Shown here: positions 20,494 through 29,352 of the stretch, piece by piece
Layout of the letters: each line of letters begins with the position of its first letter
How positions within the stretch are numbered: the stretch's first letter is position 1
Origin: an uncultured Bacteroidota bacterium
GTDB lineage: Bacteria > Bacteroidota > Bacteroidia > Flavobacteriales > Flavobacteriaceae
Assembly (NCBI GenBank): GCA_902560025.1
Contig: CACEKL010000007.1
Coordinates: forward strand, 1-36,654
Direction of reading: 5' to 3'
Length of the DNA: 36,654 bases
Translations under genes and position numbers: made by a program
The notes under the pieces: generated by a model
Told to the model about the DNA's origin: nothing
Seen by the model: only the letters and a program-made list of their open reading frames with translations
Database searches by the model: none

Positions 20494-20579
20494 TATAAAG
20501 AACTGATTATTAGCTATATACAAAACAGATATTGATCTATTATATAGGATTGAGTATAATAAAAATTTAATTCAGAATA

Positions 20580-23060
20580 TTAAGAACCACACATAAGACA
20601 GTCATCATCCTCATTCTCTTTAGATTGAGAGATAATTTGTTTTAGCTCTTCAGGAGTTAGTGGTTCAACAGCAACTGGTTTTTCCTTGGATTTAGTTTTT
20701 GCTGCTTTTTCTGTTCTAGTAATTTGAACTTCACCTACCTCTTCAGTCTCTGCTTCAAGTTTAATCTCTTCTGTTTTTTCGGGAACAGATTCTTTTTTCT
20801 TAAGTGTAAACTTAATTGCATCAACAGCAGATTTAGTCCTTAAATAGTACATACCTGTTTTAAGACCAGATTTCCATGCATAGAAGTGCATAGATGTAAG
20901 TTTTGACATAGTAGCACCTTCCATAAATAAATTAAGTGATTGTGATTGGTCAATGAAAAACCCTCTATGTCTAGCCATATCGATTATATCCTTCATACTC
21001 ATCTCCCACACGGTTTTATATAGCTCTTTTAAATCATCTGGAATACCTTCAATATCTTGAATGGATCCGTTTGCAGCCATTAGATCTTGTTTCATATCTT
21101 CACTCCAAAGTCCTAATTCAACTAGGTCATTTAGTAAATGCTTATTAACAATAATAAATTCACCAGATAAAACTCTTCTAGTATAAATGTTTGAAGTATA
21201 AGGTTCAAAACATTCATTATTTCCGAGAATTTGAGATGTACTTGCAGTTGGCATTGGTGCCACTAAAAGAGAGTTTCTCACACCATGCTTTAAAACATCT
21301 TTTCTTAATTTCTTCCAATCCCATCTACCACTTAAATCATCATCTTCAACTCCCCACATATTATGTTGGAATTCACCTTTTGAAATTGGAGAGCCTTTAT
21401 ATGATTCATAAACTCCATCTTTTTTTGCTTCCTCAACTGAAGCATTAAGTGCAGCATAATAGATAGTTTCAAAAATTTCTTGATTAAGCTCTTTTGCTTC
21501 ATCAGAAGTAAATGGCATCCTTAATAGAATAAATGCATCAGCTAAACCTTGAACACCAAGACCAACTGGCCTGTGTCTAAAGTTAGAGTTTTCAGCTTCT
21601 TTAACAGGATAATAATTTCTATCAATAACTTTATTTAAGTTTTTGGTAACTCTAACTGTTACATCATATAATTTTTGGTGATTAAACTTTCCATCTTCAA
21701 CAAACATTGGAAGAGCAATTGATGCAAGATTACAAACCGCTATTTCATCTTTTGAAGTATACTCAAGTATTTCTGTACATAAGTTAGAAGATCTAATAGT
21801 CCCAAGATTCTTTTGATTTGATTTTCTATTTGCAGAATCTTTATATAGCATATATGGAGTACCTGTCTCAATTTGAGATTCAAGAATCTTTTCCCAAAGC
21901 TCTCTTGCCTTAATTGACTTTCTTCCCTTTGATTGCTTTTCATATTTTAAATAAAGCTTATCAAACTCATCTCCGTGACAATCATATAATCCAGGACACT
22001 CGTTTGGACACATTAAAGTCCACTCTTCATTATTTTCAACTCTTTTCATGAATAGATCAGGAATCCACATAGCATAAAATAAATCCCTTGCTCTCATTTC
22101 CTCTTTACCATGATTTTTCTTTAGATCTAAAAAATCATAAATATCAGAGTGCCATGGTTCAATATAAATTGCAAAAGAACCTTTTCTTTTACCACCACCC
22201 TGATCTACATATCTTGCAGTATCATTAAAAACTCTAAGCATTGGAACAATACCATTTGATGTACCATTTGTTCCAGATATGTATGATCCTGTAGATCTTA
22301 TATTATGAATTGAAAGACCAATTCCTCCAGCAGATTGTGAAATTTTAGCTGTTTGTTTTAGTGTATCATAGATTCCATCAATACTATCATCTTGCATAGT
22401 TAGTAAGAAACATGAGGACATTTGTGGTTTGGGCGTACCTGCATTAAATAAAGTTGGAGTTGCATGAGTAAAATATTTTTTTGACATTAACTCGTAGGTA
22501 TCAATTACAGCATCAATATCATCAAGGTGAATACCTACCGAGACTCTCATCAACATGTGTTGTGGTCTCTCAACTATATTTCCATTAATTTTTAAAAGAT
22601 ATGATCTTTCAAGAGTTTTAAATCCAAAGTAATCATATCCGAAATCTCTATTGTAAATAATTTTTGAGTCAAGCAACTCTGCATTTTTCTTAATCACTTT
22701 ATAGACTTCATCTGATAAAAGCGGAGCCTTTTTACCAGTTATTGGATTAACGTATGCGTGAAGATCCTTCATTGTATCAGAGAAGGACTTCGTGGTATTT
22801 TTATGTAAGTTTGAGACAGAAATTCTAGCTGCAAGAGATGCGTAATCTGGATGAGTAGTTGTCATAGTCGCAGCAATTTCTGCTGCTAGGTTATCTAATT
22901 CTGAAGTTGTTACACCATCATAAAGACCTTCAATTACCCTCATTGCAACTCTAACAGGATCAACTAACTCATTAAAACCATAACAAAGCTTCTTTATCCT
23001 TGCGGTTATTTTATCAAACATTATGGGCTCTTTTCTTCCGTCCCTTTTAATTACATACAT
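20580..23060 (-). CDS. nrdA: Class Ia ribonucleotide reductase, large (catalytic) subunit
   Basis: Reduces ribonucleoside diphosphates to deoxyribonucleotides together with NrdB. The protein is about 826 residues. An ATP-cone regulatory domain occupies roughly the first 90 residues ([20 protein letters not shown]). The ten-stranded barrel holds [13 protein letters not shown] with the first redox cysteine, [16 protein letters not shown], and [11 protein letters not shown] with the radical-bearing cysteine and Glu. A linker rich in Lys/Glu precedes the C-terminal redox pair CLMC. The ATG at 23060 is preferred over one at 23066 because AAGGA is spaced seven bases from the former and one base from the latter. 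It lies 52 bases after the nrdB stop, in the same direction. Confidence 0.97.
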   Translation of the reverse strand: MYVIKRDGRKEPIMFDKITARIKKLCYGFNELVDPVRVAMRVIEGLYDGVTTSELDNLAAEIAATMTTTHPDYASLAARISVSNLHKNTTKSFSDTMKDLHAYVNPITGKKAPLLSDEVYKVIKKNAELLDSKIIYNRDFGYDYFGFKTLERSYLLKINGNIVERPQHMLMRVSVGIHLDDIDAVIDTYELMSKKYFTHATPTLFNAGTPKPQMSSCFLLTMQDDSIDGIYDTLKQTAKISQSAGGIGLSIHNIRSTGSYISGTNGTSNGIVPMLRVFNDTARYVDQGGGKRKGSFAIYIEPWHSDIYDFLDLKKNHGKEEMRARDLFYAMWIPDLFMKRVENNEEWTLMCPNECPGLYDCHGDEFDKLYLKYEKQSKGRKSIKARELWEKILESQIETGTPYMLYKDSANRKSNQKNLGTIRSSNLCTEILEYTSKDEIAVCNLASIALPMFVEDGKFNHQKLYDVTVRVTKNLNKVIDRNYYPVKEAENSNFRHRPVGLGVQGLADAFILLRMPFTSDEAKELNQEIFETIYYAALNASVEEAKKDGVYESYKGSPISKGEFQHNMWGVEDDDLSGRWDWKKLRKDVLKHGVRNSLLVAPMPTASTSQILGNNECFEPYTSNIYTRRVLSGEFIIVNKHLLNDLVELGLWSEDMKQDLMAANGSIQDIEGIPDDLKELYKTVWEMSMKDIIDMARHRGFFIDQSQSLNLFMEGATMSKLTSMHFYAWKSGLKTGMYYLRTKSAVDAIKFTLKKKESVPEKTEEIKLEAETEEVGEVQITRTEKAAKTKSKEKPVAVEPLTPEELKQIISQSKENEDDDCLMCGS

Positions 23061-23112
23061 AGACATATCCTTATTATACCATTTTTAAAATTAGATTTAT
23101 TAAACGATTATT

Positions 23113-24090
23113 TTAGAAGTCATCGTCAAGATCAAAGTTTGACTCTTCTTTTTTATCATTATTTAGAACACCTGCTTTTTGATATTCTGAAACTCTTTTC
23201 TCAAAGAAATTAGTTTTACCTTGAAGGTTAATCATATCCATAAAATCGAATGGATTAGAAACATTGAATTCTTTTTCACATCCAAATTGATCTAGAAGCC
23301 TATCAGTAACAAATTCTAAATATTGCGTCATTAGTTTTGCATTCATTCCGATTAAACTAACTGGAAGTGATTCTGTTATAAATTCTCTTTCTATATTAAG
23401 AGCATCTATTAAAATTTCTTTAATTCTTTCCTTTGGAACTTTGTTAATGATGTGATGGTTATGAAGATGAACTGCAAAGTCACAATGTACACCTTCATCT
23501 CTAGAAATTAACTCATTAGAAAAAGTTAATCCTGGCATCAGTCCTCTCTTTTTTAACCAAAAGATTGAACAAAAGGACCCTGAGAAAAATATACCTTCTA
23601 CGCCAGCAAACGCAATAAGTCTTTCAGCAAAGGAATCAGACTCAATCCACTTTAGGGCCCAGTCAGCTTTTTTCTTTATTGCTGGGAAATTTTCTATAGC
23701 CTTAAATAAAGTATCTTTTTCCTTATCATCTTTTACATAAGTATCAATAAGTAGAGAGTATGTTTCTGAATGAATGTTTTCCATCATAATCTGGAAACCA
23801 TAGAAAAATTTTGCCTCAGAATACTGAACTTCATTCACAAAGTTTTCAGCTAAGTTCTCATTAACAATTCCATCTGAGGCAGCAAAGAAAGCAAGAATGT
23901 GTTTAATAAAAAATCTCTCGTCGTCATTTAACTTTGTACTCCAATCATTTAAATCTTGATGAAGATCAATTTCTTCGGCCGTCCAAAAACTGGCTTCACA
24001 TTTTTTGTACCATTCCCATATGTCATGATGCTCAATTGGAAAAATTACAAATCTGTCTTTATTTTCTTGTAGAAGTGGCTCTTGCTGCAT
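23113..24090 (-). CDS. nrdB: Class Ia ribonucleotide reductase, small (radical) subunit
   Basis: Di-iron tyrosyl-radical subunit, 325 residues, close to the eukaryotic-type R2 sequence. Expected ligands are present: Asp73 in AASDGI, Glu104 and His107 in MENIHSETY, Glu165 in [11 protein letters not shown], and Glu199 and His202 in [10 protein letters not shown]. Tyr111, directly after HSET, corresponds to the radical tyrosine. The acidic C-terminus NFDLDDDF is the tail that docks into NrdA. It is first in the nrdB-nrdA operon. The upstream 267 bases hold no recognisable NrdR box pair; TTAACAT and TTAACAA motifs at 24174-24193 are 14 bases apart and out of Pho register. Confidence 0.97.
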   Translation of the reverse strand: MQQEPLLQENKDRFVIFPIEHHDIWEWYKKCEASFWTAEEIDLHQDLNDWSTKLNDDERFFIKHILAFFAASDGIVNENLAENFVNEVQYSEAKFFYGFQIMMENIHSETYSLLIDTYVKDDKEKDTLFKAIENFPAIKKKADWALKWIESDSFAERLIAFAGVEGIFFSGSFCSIFWLKKRGLMPGLTFSNELISRDEGVHCDFAVHLHNHHIINKVPKERIKEILIDALNIEREFITESLPVSLIGMNAKLMTQYLEFVTDRLLDQFGCEKEFNVSNPFDFMDMINLQGKTNFFEKRVSEYQKAGVLNNDKKEESNFDLDDDF

Positions 24091-24339
24091 GATAAAAAAT
24101 TTTGATTGAACTAAATTTCGTTACTTCAAATATTTAAAATTATAATGAAAATTGAAAGTCGAAATTCGATACATTAACATAAAGTTTTTAACAATGAGAA
24201 AAATGTTTATTAAAAGTTTTTTTTAATCAAAAAATAAAAAATTTTTCATGTGGTAATTTCTTAAGTTTTATAAAATATCTCCCCTGTTTTCTAGCTTTAA
24301 AATGAAACAAAAAAATATCTTAAAGAAAAATTTTTACCT

Positions 24340-24347
24340 TATGTTTG
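24340..24347 (+). promoter_or_regulatory. Candidate -7 box for the small membrane protein
   Basis: TATGTTTG matches TAnnTTTG and ends ten bases before the ATG at 24358, implying an almost leaderless messenger. The rest of 24091-24339 is AT-rich intergenic sequence in which I see no RNA structure or repeat. Confidence 0.4.
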
Positions 24348-24357
24348 CAATCTGAAA

Positions 24358-24552
24358 ATGAAAAATCTAGAAAAAATTTTATTGTTTTTAACAATTTTGT
24401 TAGTAGTATTTAATTTAACACAATTAAATATCTATAATTTATTGGAAGATGAAAACAAGATTGCACTTATTTGTTTCATACTTTCATTATGTGCTTTGCT
24501 ATTAATTTTAATATTAATGATCTCAAAGAGAATTAAGGACAGAAATAACTAG
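24358..24552 (+). CDS. Small two-helix membrane protein, unknown function
   Basis: A 64-residue open frame with ATG start. Two hydrophobic helices (about residues 6-24 and 36-56) are separated by a short polar loop NLLEDENK and followed by a basic tail SKRIKDRNN, consistent with both termini on the cytoplasmic side. I do not recognise a family. A TATGTTTG box just upstream and an exact abutment of its stop with the stop of the convergent deaminase gene argue that it is a real gene. There is no ribosome-binding site, as is common in this phylum. Confidence 0.55.
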   Translation: MKNLEKILLFLTILLVVFNLTQLNIYNLLEDENKIALICFILSLCALLLILILMISKRIKDRNN

Positions 24553-24972
24553 CTAGATCTCAATAAAATCAACCTCAACTCCAGACTTAGCAAGGAATTC
24601 AATACCAGATTGATCTTTATATTTTTTTGAATAAACAAGCCTTTTTATTCCAGACTGAAAGATAAGCTTACTACATTCTCTACATGGAGATAATGTAATA
24701 TAAAGAGTAGCACCCTCAGTTGATTGTGTAGAGCCAGATACTTTAGCTATGGCGTTAGCTTCAGCATGAAGTACATACCATTTAGTATATCCCTCATCAT
24801 CCTCACAAATATTTTCAAATCCAGAAGGAGTACCATTATACCCATCTGAAATAATCATTTTATCTTTTACAATTAGTGCTCCAACTTGTCTTCGTTTACA
24901 ATATGAAAGTTTAGACCACTCTTGAGCCATTTTTAAATATGCAAGATCGTATTTTAATTGTTTATTTTTCAA
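24553..24972 (-). CDS. Deoxycytidylate (dCMP) deaminase family protein
   Basis: Zinc-dependent deaminase converting dCMP to dUMP, feeding thymidylate synthesis; 139 residues. The zinc motif is complete: His69-Ala-Glu71 in VLHAEANAI, and Pro96-Cys97-Arg-Glu-Cys100 in LSPCRECS. The motif GYNGTPSGFENICEDDE is typical of dCMP rather than cytidine deaminases. The start is a TTG at 24972; there is no ATG between it and an upstream in-frame stop, and the N-terminus NKQLKYDLAYLKMAQEW fits the family, whereas the internal ATG would delete the first helix. The ribonucleotide reductase operon lies just beyond, so this stretch is rich in deoxynucleotide genes. Confidence 0.9.
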   Translation of the reverse strand: MKNKQLKYDLAYLKMAQEWSKLSYCKRRQVGALIVKDKMIISDGYNGTPSGFENICEDDEGYTKWYVLHAEANAIAKVSGSTQSTEGATLYITLSPCRECSKLIFQSGIKRLVYSKKYKDQSGIEFLAKSGVEVDFIEI

Positions 24973-25030
24973 GTAGTATAATTGAATCCTAAATATAAGT
25001 TAATCTAAAATTATTAATTGGTATTCTTTA

Positions 25031-25038
25031 TATATTTG
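25031..25038 (+). promoter_or_regulatory. Candidate -7 box for the bacilliredoxin gene
   Basis: TATATTTG matches TAnnTTTG and ends ten bases before the ATG at 25049, the same spacing as at 24347/24358. A TTG at 25018 is too near to serve as the -33 element. Confidence 0.45.
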
Positions 25039-25048
25039 TAAAAAAAAT

Positions 25049-25459
25049 ATGTACCCAGAAGAAATCGTAAAACCATTCAAACTTGAATTAACAAACTCAG
25101 GTTTTTCAGAATTAATATCATCAGAAGATGTCAAAAATGCTCTATCTCAATCCGGAACTACTTTAATTGTAGTAAACTCAGTTTGTGGATGTGCTGCAAG
25201 GAATGCTAGACCTGGAGTAATTATGTCCTTGTCAAATGAGTCTACTCCTGATAATCTTTGTACAGTTTTTGCTGGATTTGATATTGAAGCAACTGAAGCT
25301 GCAAGAGAAGAAATGTTACCATTTCCACCTTCATCTCCATCTATAGCTCTTTTTAAAGATGGAGAATTAGTTCATATGGTTGAAAGACATCATATTGAAG
25401 GAAGAGATGCTAATTTAATTTCTGAGAATTTAGTTCAGGCCTATAACGAATTTTGCTAA
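25049..25459 (+). CDS. BrxA/BrxB family bacilliredoxin (YphP/YqiW type)
   Basis: A 136-residue thioredoxin-fold protein with the family's CGC motif at residues 46-48 in VVNSVCGCAARNARPG. Cis-proline and sheet elements follow (SSPSIALFKDGELVHMVERHHIEG). In Bacillus such proteins remove bacillithiol from mixed disulphides. Bacteroidota encode the family widely, and some make bacillithiol, so a de-thiolation or general thiol-redox role is likely but unproven here. It is divergent from the dCMP deaminase gene, and its stop abuts that of the convergent histidine kinase with no base between. Confidence 0.9.
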   Translation: MYPEEIVKPFKLELTNSGFSELISSEDVKNALSQSGTTLIVVNSVCGCAARNARPGVIMSLSNESTPDNLCTVFAGFDIEATEAAREEMLPFPPSSPSIALFKDGELVHMVERHHIEGRDANLISENLVQAYNEFC

Positions 25460-26911
25460 CTACTTGGGTAGAGTAATAGTAAATTCTGTTCCCTTTTTAT
25501 TTTTTGATTTGTAGGAAATTTTTCCTCTGTGGGAACTTATAATATTTCTTACAATACCAAGACCAAGACCCATACCATCAGATTTGGTTGTAAATTTTGG
25601 CTCAAAGATCTTTTCACGATTACTTTTTGAAACTCCAAGTCCATTGTCAGAAACTAAAACTTTTACGTTTTTTGAGTTTTCAGATATTCTTACTAAAATA
25701 TCAGGTTCTCTATCATGAGGTATAGCCTGTATGCTGTTTTTAATCAAGTTTGTCATTACTCTTATCCACTGAGCTTTATCTAGTTTTATAAAAATACTAT
25801 CACTTGAAGTCTCAAAAGTTATATTGTTTTGCTCAAATATTTCAACAGCTTTTTTTGTAGCTTCAACCACATCAGTTTTTTCTAGCTGAGTTTTTGGAAG
25901 AGTAGCAAAATCTGAAAATGATGTTGCAACATTACTCATTGTATCAATCTGTTCAATTAATGTATCACAAAAATCATTGATTTTATTTTTTTCATCATTA
26001 GACACTATTCCACTGTTTTTTTGAAAACTTTGTACTGTAAGTCTCATAGGTGTTAATGGGTTTTTAATTTCATGAGCTACCTGTTTAGCCATTTCTTGCC
26101 AAGCTTGCTCTCTCTCAGTTTTAGCTAATCTCTGAGCACTATCCTCTAGGTCATCAATCATTTTATTATAAGAATTAACAAGACTATCAATTTCTTTAGT
26201 TGGATTTTTTAGATATATTTTTTCATTCTTTTTTAATAATCCAGCTTGACCAATTTTTAACCTAATTGTTTCAATTGATCTAGTAACAAATCTTGAAATA
26301 AAATAAGCTAGTACAATTGCAACAACAAGCATTATAAAATAAATTTGGTAAAGGGTAGAAAGGAATACATTTAATTCACTCTCAGCAAATGATACATCTT
26401 GAAAATAGGGGAAGAAAAGAATAGCGTATTTATTTCCCAAGTCATCTTTAAGAACACTGTAAGAAGCTTGAAATTTTCCGACATCTGTAAAATTTTCTGA
26501 AGTAAATTTCCCCTCTTCGTTTGACACCAACATTTTTGCAAAATCAGTGTCCAAAGAATAATTATTAGATATAACGTCAAGTGGTAGATAGGAATAAAAT
26601 AAAGGTGTACCATCAATTTTAAATATTGAATACTCAACACTATGAATTCTAGTTATTTCTTCAAAATCAGATTGGTAATCATCCCAGAGATCATAATTAC
26701 TTGAAAGATTGTATTTATTAACTATATAGTTAATTTGCCTTTTTAATTGATTTTCTTTTCTTTCTTGTCTGTATGAATTATATTGATCAGATTCAGTCCT
26801 GTACTGGTAGTATGTTGAACCAAGGACAAGAAGAGTTGCAGTAAATACAAGGAAAATCATTGAGATAAATATTCTCAGTCTCAATGACATTTTGTTTTTC
26901 AAAAACTTCAT
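25460..26911 (-). CDS. Membrane sensor histidine kinase
   Basis: A 483-residue sensor kinase. There are hydrophobic helices at about residues 13-32 and 185-206, with a periplasmic sensor of about 150 residues between them. A HAMP-like linker and coiled coil follow to about residue 270. The phosphoacceptor is His280 in QVAHEIKNPLTPMR. The ATPase domain shows NLIKNSIQAIP (N box), VSDNGLGVS (G1), FTTKSDGMGLGLGIV (F and G2) and ends FTITLPK. The pattern is NtrY-like. No response regulator is encoded nearby, so the partner lies elsewhere. It starts 43 bases after the FMN-binding gene and may be transcribed with it, which would link the kinase to the heme/iron locus, but no direct evidence shows this. 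Confidence 0.93.
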   Translation of the reverse strand: MKFLKNKMSLRLRIFISMIFLVFTATLLVLGSTYYQYRTESDQYNSYRQERKENQLKRQINYIVNKYNLSSNYDLWDDYQSDFEEITRIHSVEYSIFKIDGTPLFYSYLPLDVISNNYSLDTDFAKMLVSNEEGKFTSENFTDVGKFQASYSVLKDDLGNKYAILFFPYFQDVSFAESELNVFLSTLYQIYFIMLVVAIVLAYFISRFVTRSIETIRLKIGQAGLLKKNEKIYLKNPTKEIDSLVNSYNKMIDDLEDSAQRLAKTEREQAWQEMAKQVAHEIKNPLTPMRLTVQSFQKNSGIVSNDEKNKINDFCDTLIEQIDTMSNVATSFSDFATLPKTQLEKTDVVEATKKAVEIFEQNNITFETSSDSIFIKLDKAQWIRVMTNLIKNSIQAIPHDREPDILVRISENSKNVKVLVSDNGLGVSKSNREKIFEPKFTTKSDGMGLGLGIVRNIISSHRGKISYKSKNKKGTEFTITLPK

Positions 26912-26954
26912 TTTGATTTTCTATGAAATTATTGAAAATTTTTGATATCAGCAA

Positions 26955-27479
26955 TTAAGGGGCTGTATCAAATACTCCTTGATTTTTTAAGTCTTTAAGA
27001 TATACTAGAATATCATTAACAGCATCAGTCATAGAATTGACTGATATGGTAGCACCAGATATTGCAGCAACATTTTTTCTGTAAATAAATTTATCAAAGA
27101 AAGTTTTTCCAATAAACTGACTAAGCCATCTTTTACTTCCAATTTCACCTCCATAATCTTCACGATACACAAGGATCTTAATTGATTGAATGACAAGATC
27201 TTTATCAAATAGAACTACATAATCAAAATATTTCGTCTGGCTGGGAGCTGTTCCCAAGTAGGCATAGCCAATTTTTTGATCATCAGAGTTTATTGATAAT
27301 AATCTTTTGGTTAAGAAATCTTCATAATTTTGGTTTATGGCTCTATCCAACTGATAATTTTCAACTGAAAAGACTTTCTTGATTTCTTTGTCTGCCCTCC
27401 TGTGGATTTGACTGAAAGCAAAAGATGAGTTAATCAATAGAAAAACTAAAAATAATATGTTAAGCTTTATTTTTTTCAA
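26955..27479 (-). CDS. Periplasmic FMN-binding domain protein
   Basis: A 174-residue exported protein. The signal peptide KKIKLNILFLVFLLINSSFAFSQ follows a TTG start at 27479; only one codon separates the TTG from the porin stop and no ATG fits. The FMN_bind fold is visible from VVLFDKDLVIQSIKILVYREDYGGEI to the flavinylation motif Ser141-Gly-Ala-Thr144 in VAAISGATISVNSMT, where the Thr would carry covalent FMN as in RnfG, NqrC and related proteins. The gap of three bases shows translational coupling with the porin gene. Inference: a periplasmic flavin electron carrier, perhaps reducing ferric iron or heme. An apbE-type flavin transferase is not in the window. Confidence 0.85.
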   Translation of the reverse strand: MKKIKLNILFLVFLLINSSFAFSQIHRRADKEIKKVFSVENYQLDRAINQNYEDFLTKRLLSINSDDQKIGYAYLGTAPSQTKYFDYVVLFDKDLVIQSIKILVYREDYGGEIGSKRWLSQFIGKTFFDKFIYRKNVAAISGATISVNSMTDAVNDILVYLKDLKNQGVFDTAP

Positions 27480-27482
27480 ATT

Positions 27483-28619
27483 TTAAAAGAATATTCCAAT
27501 TCCCATATTAAACTGCCCCTTTGCTTTTGATCCTTCTAATGCAGTTCCTTTTGATTGATAATCGATTTTAAAAACAGAACCTCTGGATAGGTGATATGAA
27601 GCACCTAATGTCCACTCTTTTCTGTGCAGGGCAAGATTTTTCTTAAGCGAACCTTCAACCTCTTTATGTTGATTTAAATTCTCATACCTTACAAACAAGT
27701 CAAGCCTCTGCCTTGCTTCTATTGGAAGCACATTATAAGCAGCTTCAAGATAATATCCACCCATCTTTGAGCCTAGATCTTTATCTCCTGCTAAATTATA
27801 TTTTTCAGTATCTGAAAGAACAGCATTTATATATTGTGCTCTTGCAGAAAAATTATTTTTTACATATCTGGCATCAAGACCTAGCATATTTACCCCAACT
27901 TGGGATCCAATAATTGATGTATCTGTTGTCTGTGTTTTTCCAATATAATAAGATGCTCCTAGTCTTAGTCCTAATAGTCCAAAATAATCTAACCTTGCTG
28001 CAAAGTTTGCATCACTTCCTTGCGACTCAGCACCTTTTTGTCTTCCACCTCTTAAACCGTTTGTACCTTTTAGCTTATATGAGCCATTATATGAAATTGG
28101 TCCATTCATAATATAAGCTTGATATCTCATGCTAAATTCAGGGATTCTACCAGCAATACCCATCCCAATTTCTCTCCAAGTTGTTGGAACTATTTTGTTA
28201 TCTAAAGTTGGTCTCTCAACTCCATTAAATGTAGTAGACTCATGATACTCATTAATAATACCCATTGGCACTAAAAGAAGTCCTGCTCTAAGGTTTGTAT
28301 TATCAACAAGTGTATAATTTAGCCAAGCTTGCTCAATGTATACTTCTTTTACATGTTCATATTCAATTTCTGTAATAAAAGAAACTCTATCATCAAATTT
28401 ATATGCAAATAAAAGAACTAATCTTTGGACATCTAATTCTGATGGACCAGTATCAAAATCATTATAATTTATTTCACCATAACCTCCAATGGTTAAACCG
28501 GATTGAAGATCGGCAAGGTTAAGTAACTGAGTTTGTGCAATGTTTAACTGCTCATCTTCTTGTTGAGAAAAAGATAAGTTAGATAAAACTAACAACACAA
28601 TTACTAAAGATTTTTTCAT
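27483..28619 (-). CDS. Outer-membrane porin (phosphate-selective porin O/P-like barrel)
   Basis: A 378-residue beta-barrel protein. The ATG at 28619 gives a signal peptide MKKSLVIVLLVLSNLSFSQ; a longer reading from 28676 would begin inside the operator region and is rejected. The mature part consists of alternating amphipathic strands, with LTIGGYGEINYNDFD, RVSFITEIEYEHVKEVYIEQAWLNY and RAGLLLVPMGIINEYHE typical of the porin O/P superfamily. It ends in FNMGIGIFF with terminal Phe. The substrate is unknown; the family name phosphate-selective should not be taken literally. Its promoter is framed by two palindromic operators. Coupling to the FMN-binding gene suggests delivery of a small substrate or electron shuttle to the periplasm. 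Confidence 0.88.
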   Translation of the reverse strand: MKKSLVIVLLVLSNLSFSQQEDEQLNIAQTQLLNLADLQSGLTIGGYGEINYNDFDTGPSELDVQRLVLLFAYKFDDRVSFITEIEYEHVKEVYIEQAWLNYTLVDNTNLRAGLLLVPMGIINEYHESTTFNGVERPTLDNKIVPTTWREIGMGIAGRIPEFSMRYQAYIMNGPISYNGSYKLKGTNGLRGGRQKGAESQGSDANFAARLDYFGLLGLRLGASYYIGKTQTTDTSIIGSQVGVNMLGLDARYVKNNFSARAQYINAVLSDTEKYNLAGDKDLGSKMGGYYLEAAYNVLPIEARQRLDLFVRYENLNQHKEVEGSLKKNLALHRKEWTLGASYHLSRGSVFKIDYQSKGTALEGSKAKGQFNMGIGIFF

Positions 28620-28628
28620 AAGTTGGTT

Positions 28629-28647
28629 ATCTATAATGATTCTAAAT
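28629..28647. promoter_or_regulatory. Operator half-site overlapping the porin transcription start
   Basis: ATCTATAAT-G-ATTCTAAAT, a degenerate 9-1-9 palindrome. Read on the minus strand it directly follows the -7 box at 28650-28657, so a bound protein would cover the transcription start. Confidence 0.6.
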
Positions 28648-28680
28648 AACAAATATATAGAATTATTTAGAATCATTATA
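28632..28680. repeat. 18-bp perfect inverted repeat around the porin promoter
   Basis: TATAATGATTCTAAATAA at 28632-28649 and its exact reverse complement at 28663-28680 are separated by 13 bases that hold the -7 box. The repeat fills most of the 75-base gap between the HmuY-like and porin genes. Its stem could also form RNA, but with no T tract following on either strand it is better read as a double operator. Confidence 0.9.
28650..28657 (-). promoter_or_regulatory. Candidate -7 box of the porin/FMN-binding operon
   Basis: The minus strand reads TATATTTG, matching TAnnTTTG, in the middle of the operator pair. The ATG at 28619 lies 30 bases after it. The same TATATTTG plus operator arrangement recurs at the heme receptor promoter. 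Confidence 0.6.
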
Positions 28681-28683
28681 AAT
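28665..28683. promoter_or_regulatory. Upstream operator of the porin promoter (best palindrome)
   Basis: ATTTAGAAT-C-ATTATAAAT, a 9-1-9 palindrome with eight of nine arm positions paired. The geometry equals the E. coli Fur box (9-1-9), though the bases differ. It lies just upstream of the -7 box on the minus strand. Confidence 0.6.
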
Positions 28684-28694
28684 AAGAAAAAAAA

Positions 28695-29333
28695 TTAAAA
28701 ATTTGTTATCCCTTCATTTGGCTGATACTGATAATTAAATGTATAATACCTTGATTCACTTGTATATGCATCAGGGTTTTCTGGAGCATCTTTATAGTAA
28801 CTTAGGATTTCCATTTTTGCATATTTCCCATCATTAGTTCTAAATACTAATATTTTACCTGGAGTTGGAGTAATTAAATTTACAGGAGGTCCTTGATAGG
28901 TATACCATCCATTCCCTGCACCGGATGGGACTGCATATCCACTAGAAGAATCTTGAGATAATTGCTGAAGATTTACTTCTGATACAGACATCATAGTTCC
29001 AGATGCAATGTATACAGCACCGTTTCCAGTTCTTGTTGGCTCATCAATTGTTCCAAGTGATTCTCCACCGTTAACAATAATAGCGGTACCTCTAAATGCT
29101 ACATCCCAGTCAGTTTCACTTGTAGTAACTTGACCTTGGGAAAAGCTAAACTTTGTGAATTCTCCAGATATGGGAGTAAATTGACCAGTCCTTGGATTAA
29201 CACCTCCACTTTGAGGAGCATAAAGATTATCATATCTTTCAGATACTACATCCAAAAGTTGAACTTCATCATCCTTACTACATGATGAAAGGATTAATAA
29301 AAAAATAGTTAAATAAGTAGTTGTTATTCTCAT
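28695..29333 (-). CDS. HmuY-family heme-binding lipoprotein without histidine
   Basis: A 212-residue surface lipoprotein. The signal ends LSSC with the acylated cysteine at residue 18. The mature part follows the HmuY fold: GEFTKFSFSQGQV, TDWDVAFRGTAIIVNGG, GKILVFRTNDGKYAKMEILSYYKDAP, and the C-terminal SRYYTFNYQYQPN. HmuY of Porphyromonas gingivalis captures heme with two histidines and passes it to the TonB receptor HmuR; some relatives use methionines. This protein contains no histidine at all. Met114-Met115 and Met174 are the only methionines after the start. The gene starts 19 bases after the receptor stop, so receptor and lipoprotein form an operon. The family call is good; heme binding is inference. 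Confidence 0.85.
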   Translation of the reverse strand: MRITTTYLTIFLLILSSCSKDDEVQLLDVVSERYDNLYAPQSGGVNPRTGQFTPISGEFTKFSFSQGQVTTSETDWDVAFRGTAIIVNGGESLGTIDEPTRTGNGAVYIASGTMMSVSEVNLQQLSQDSSSGYAVPSGAGNGWYTYQGPPVNLITPTPGKILVFRTNDGKYAKMEILSYYKDAPENPDAYTSESRYYTFNYQYQPNEGITNF

Positions 29334-29352
29334 AGTTTTAAGATTTGATTGA

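Noticed and set aside
24174..24193. TTAACAT...TTAACAA pair upstream of nrdB as a Pho box
   Set aside because: The two TAAC units are 14 bases apart, not 11, and the downstream genes have no phosphate link.
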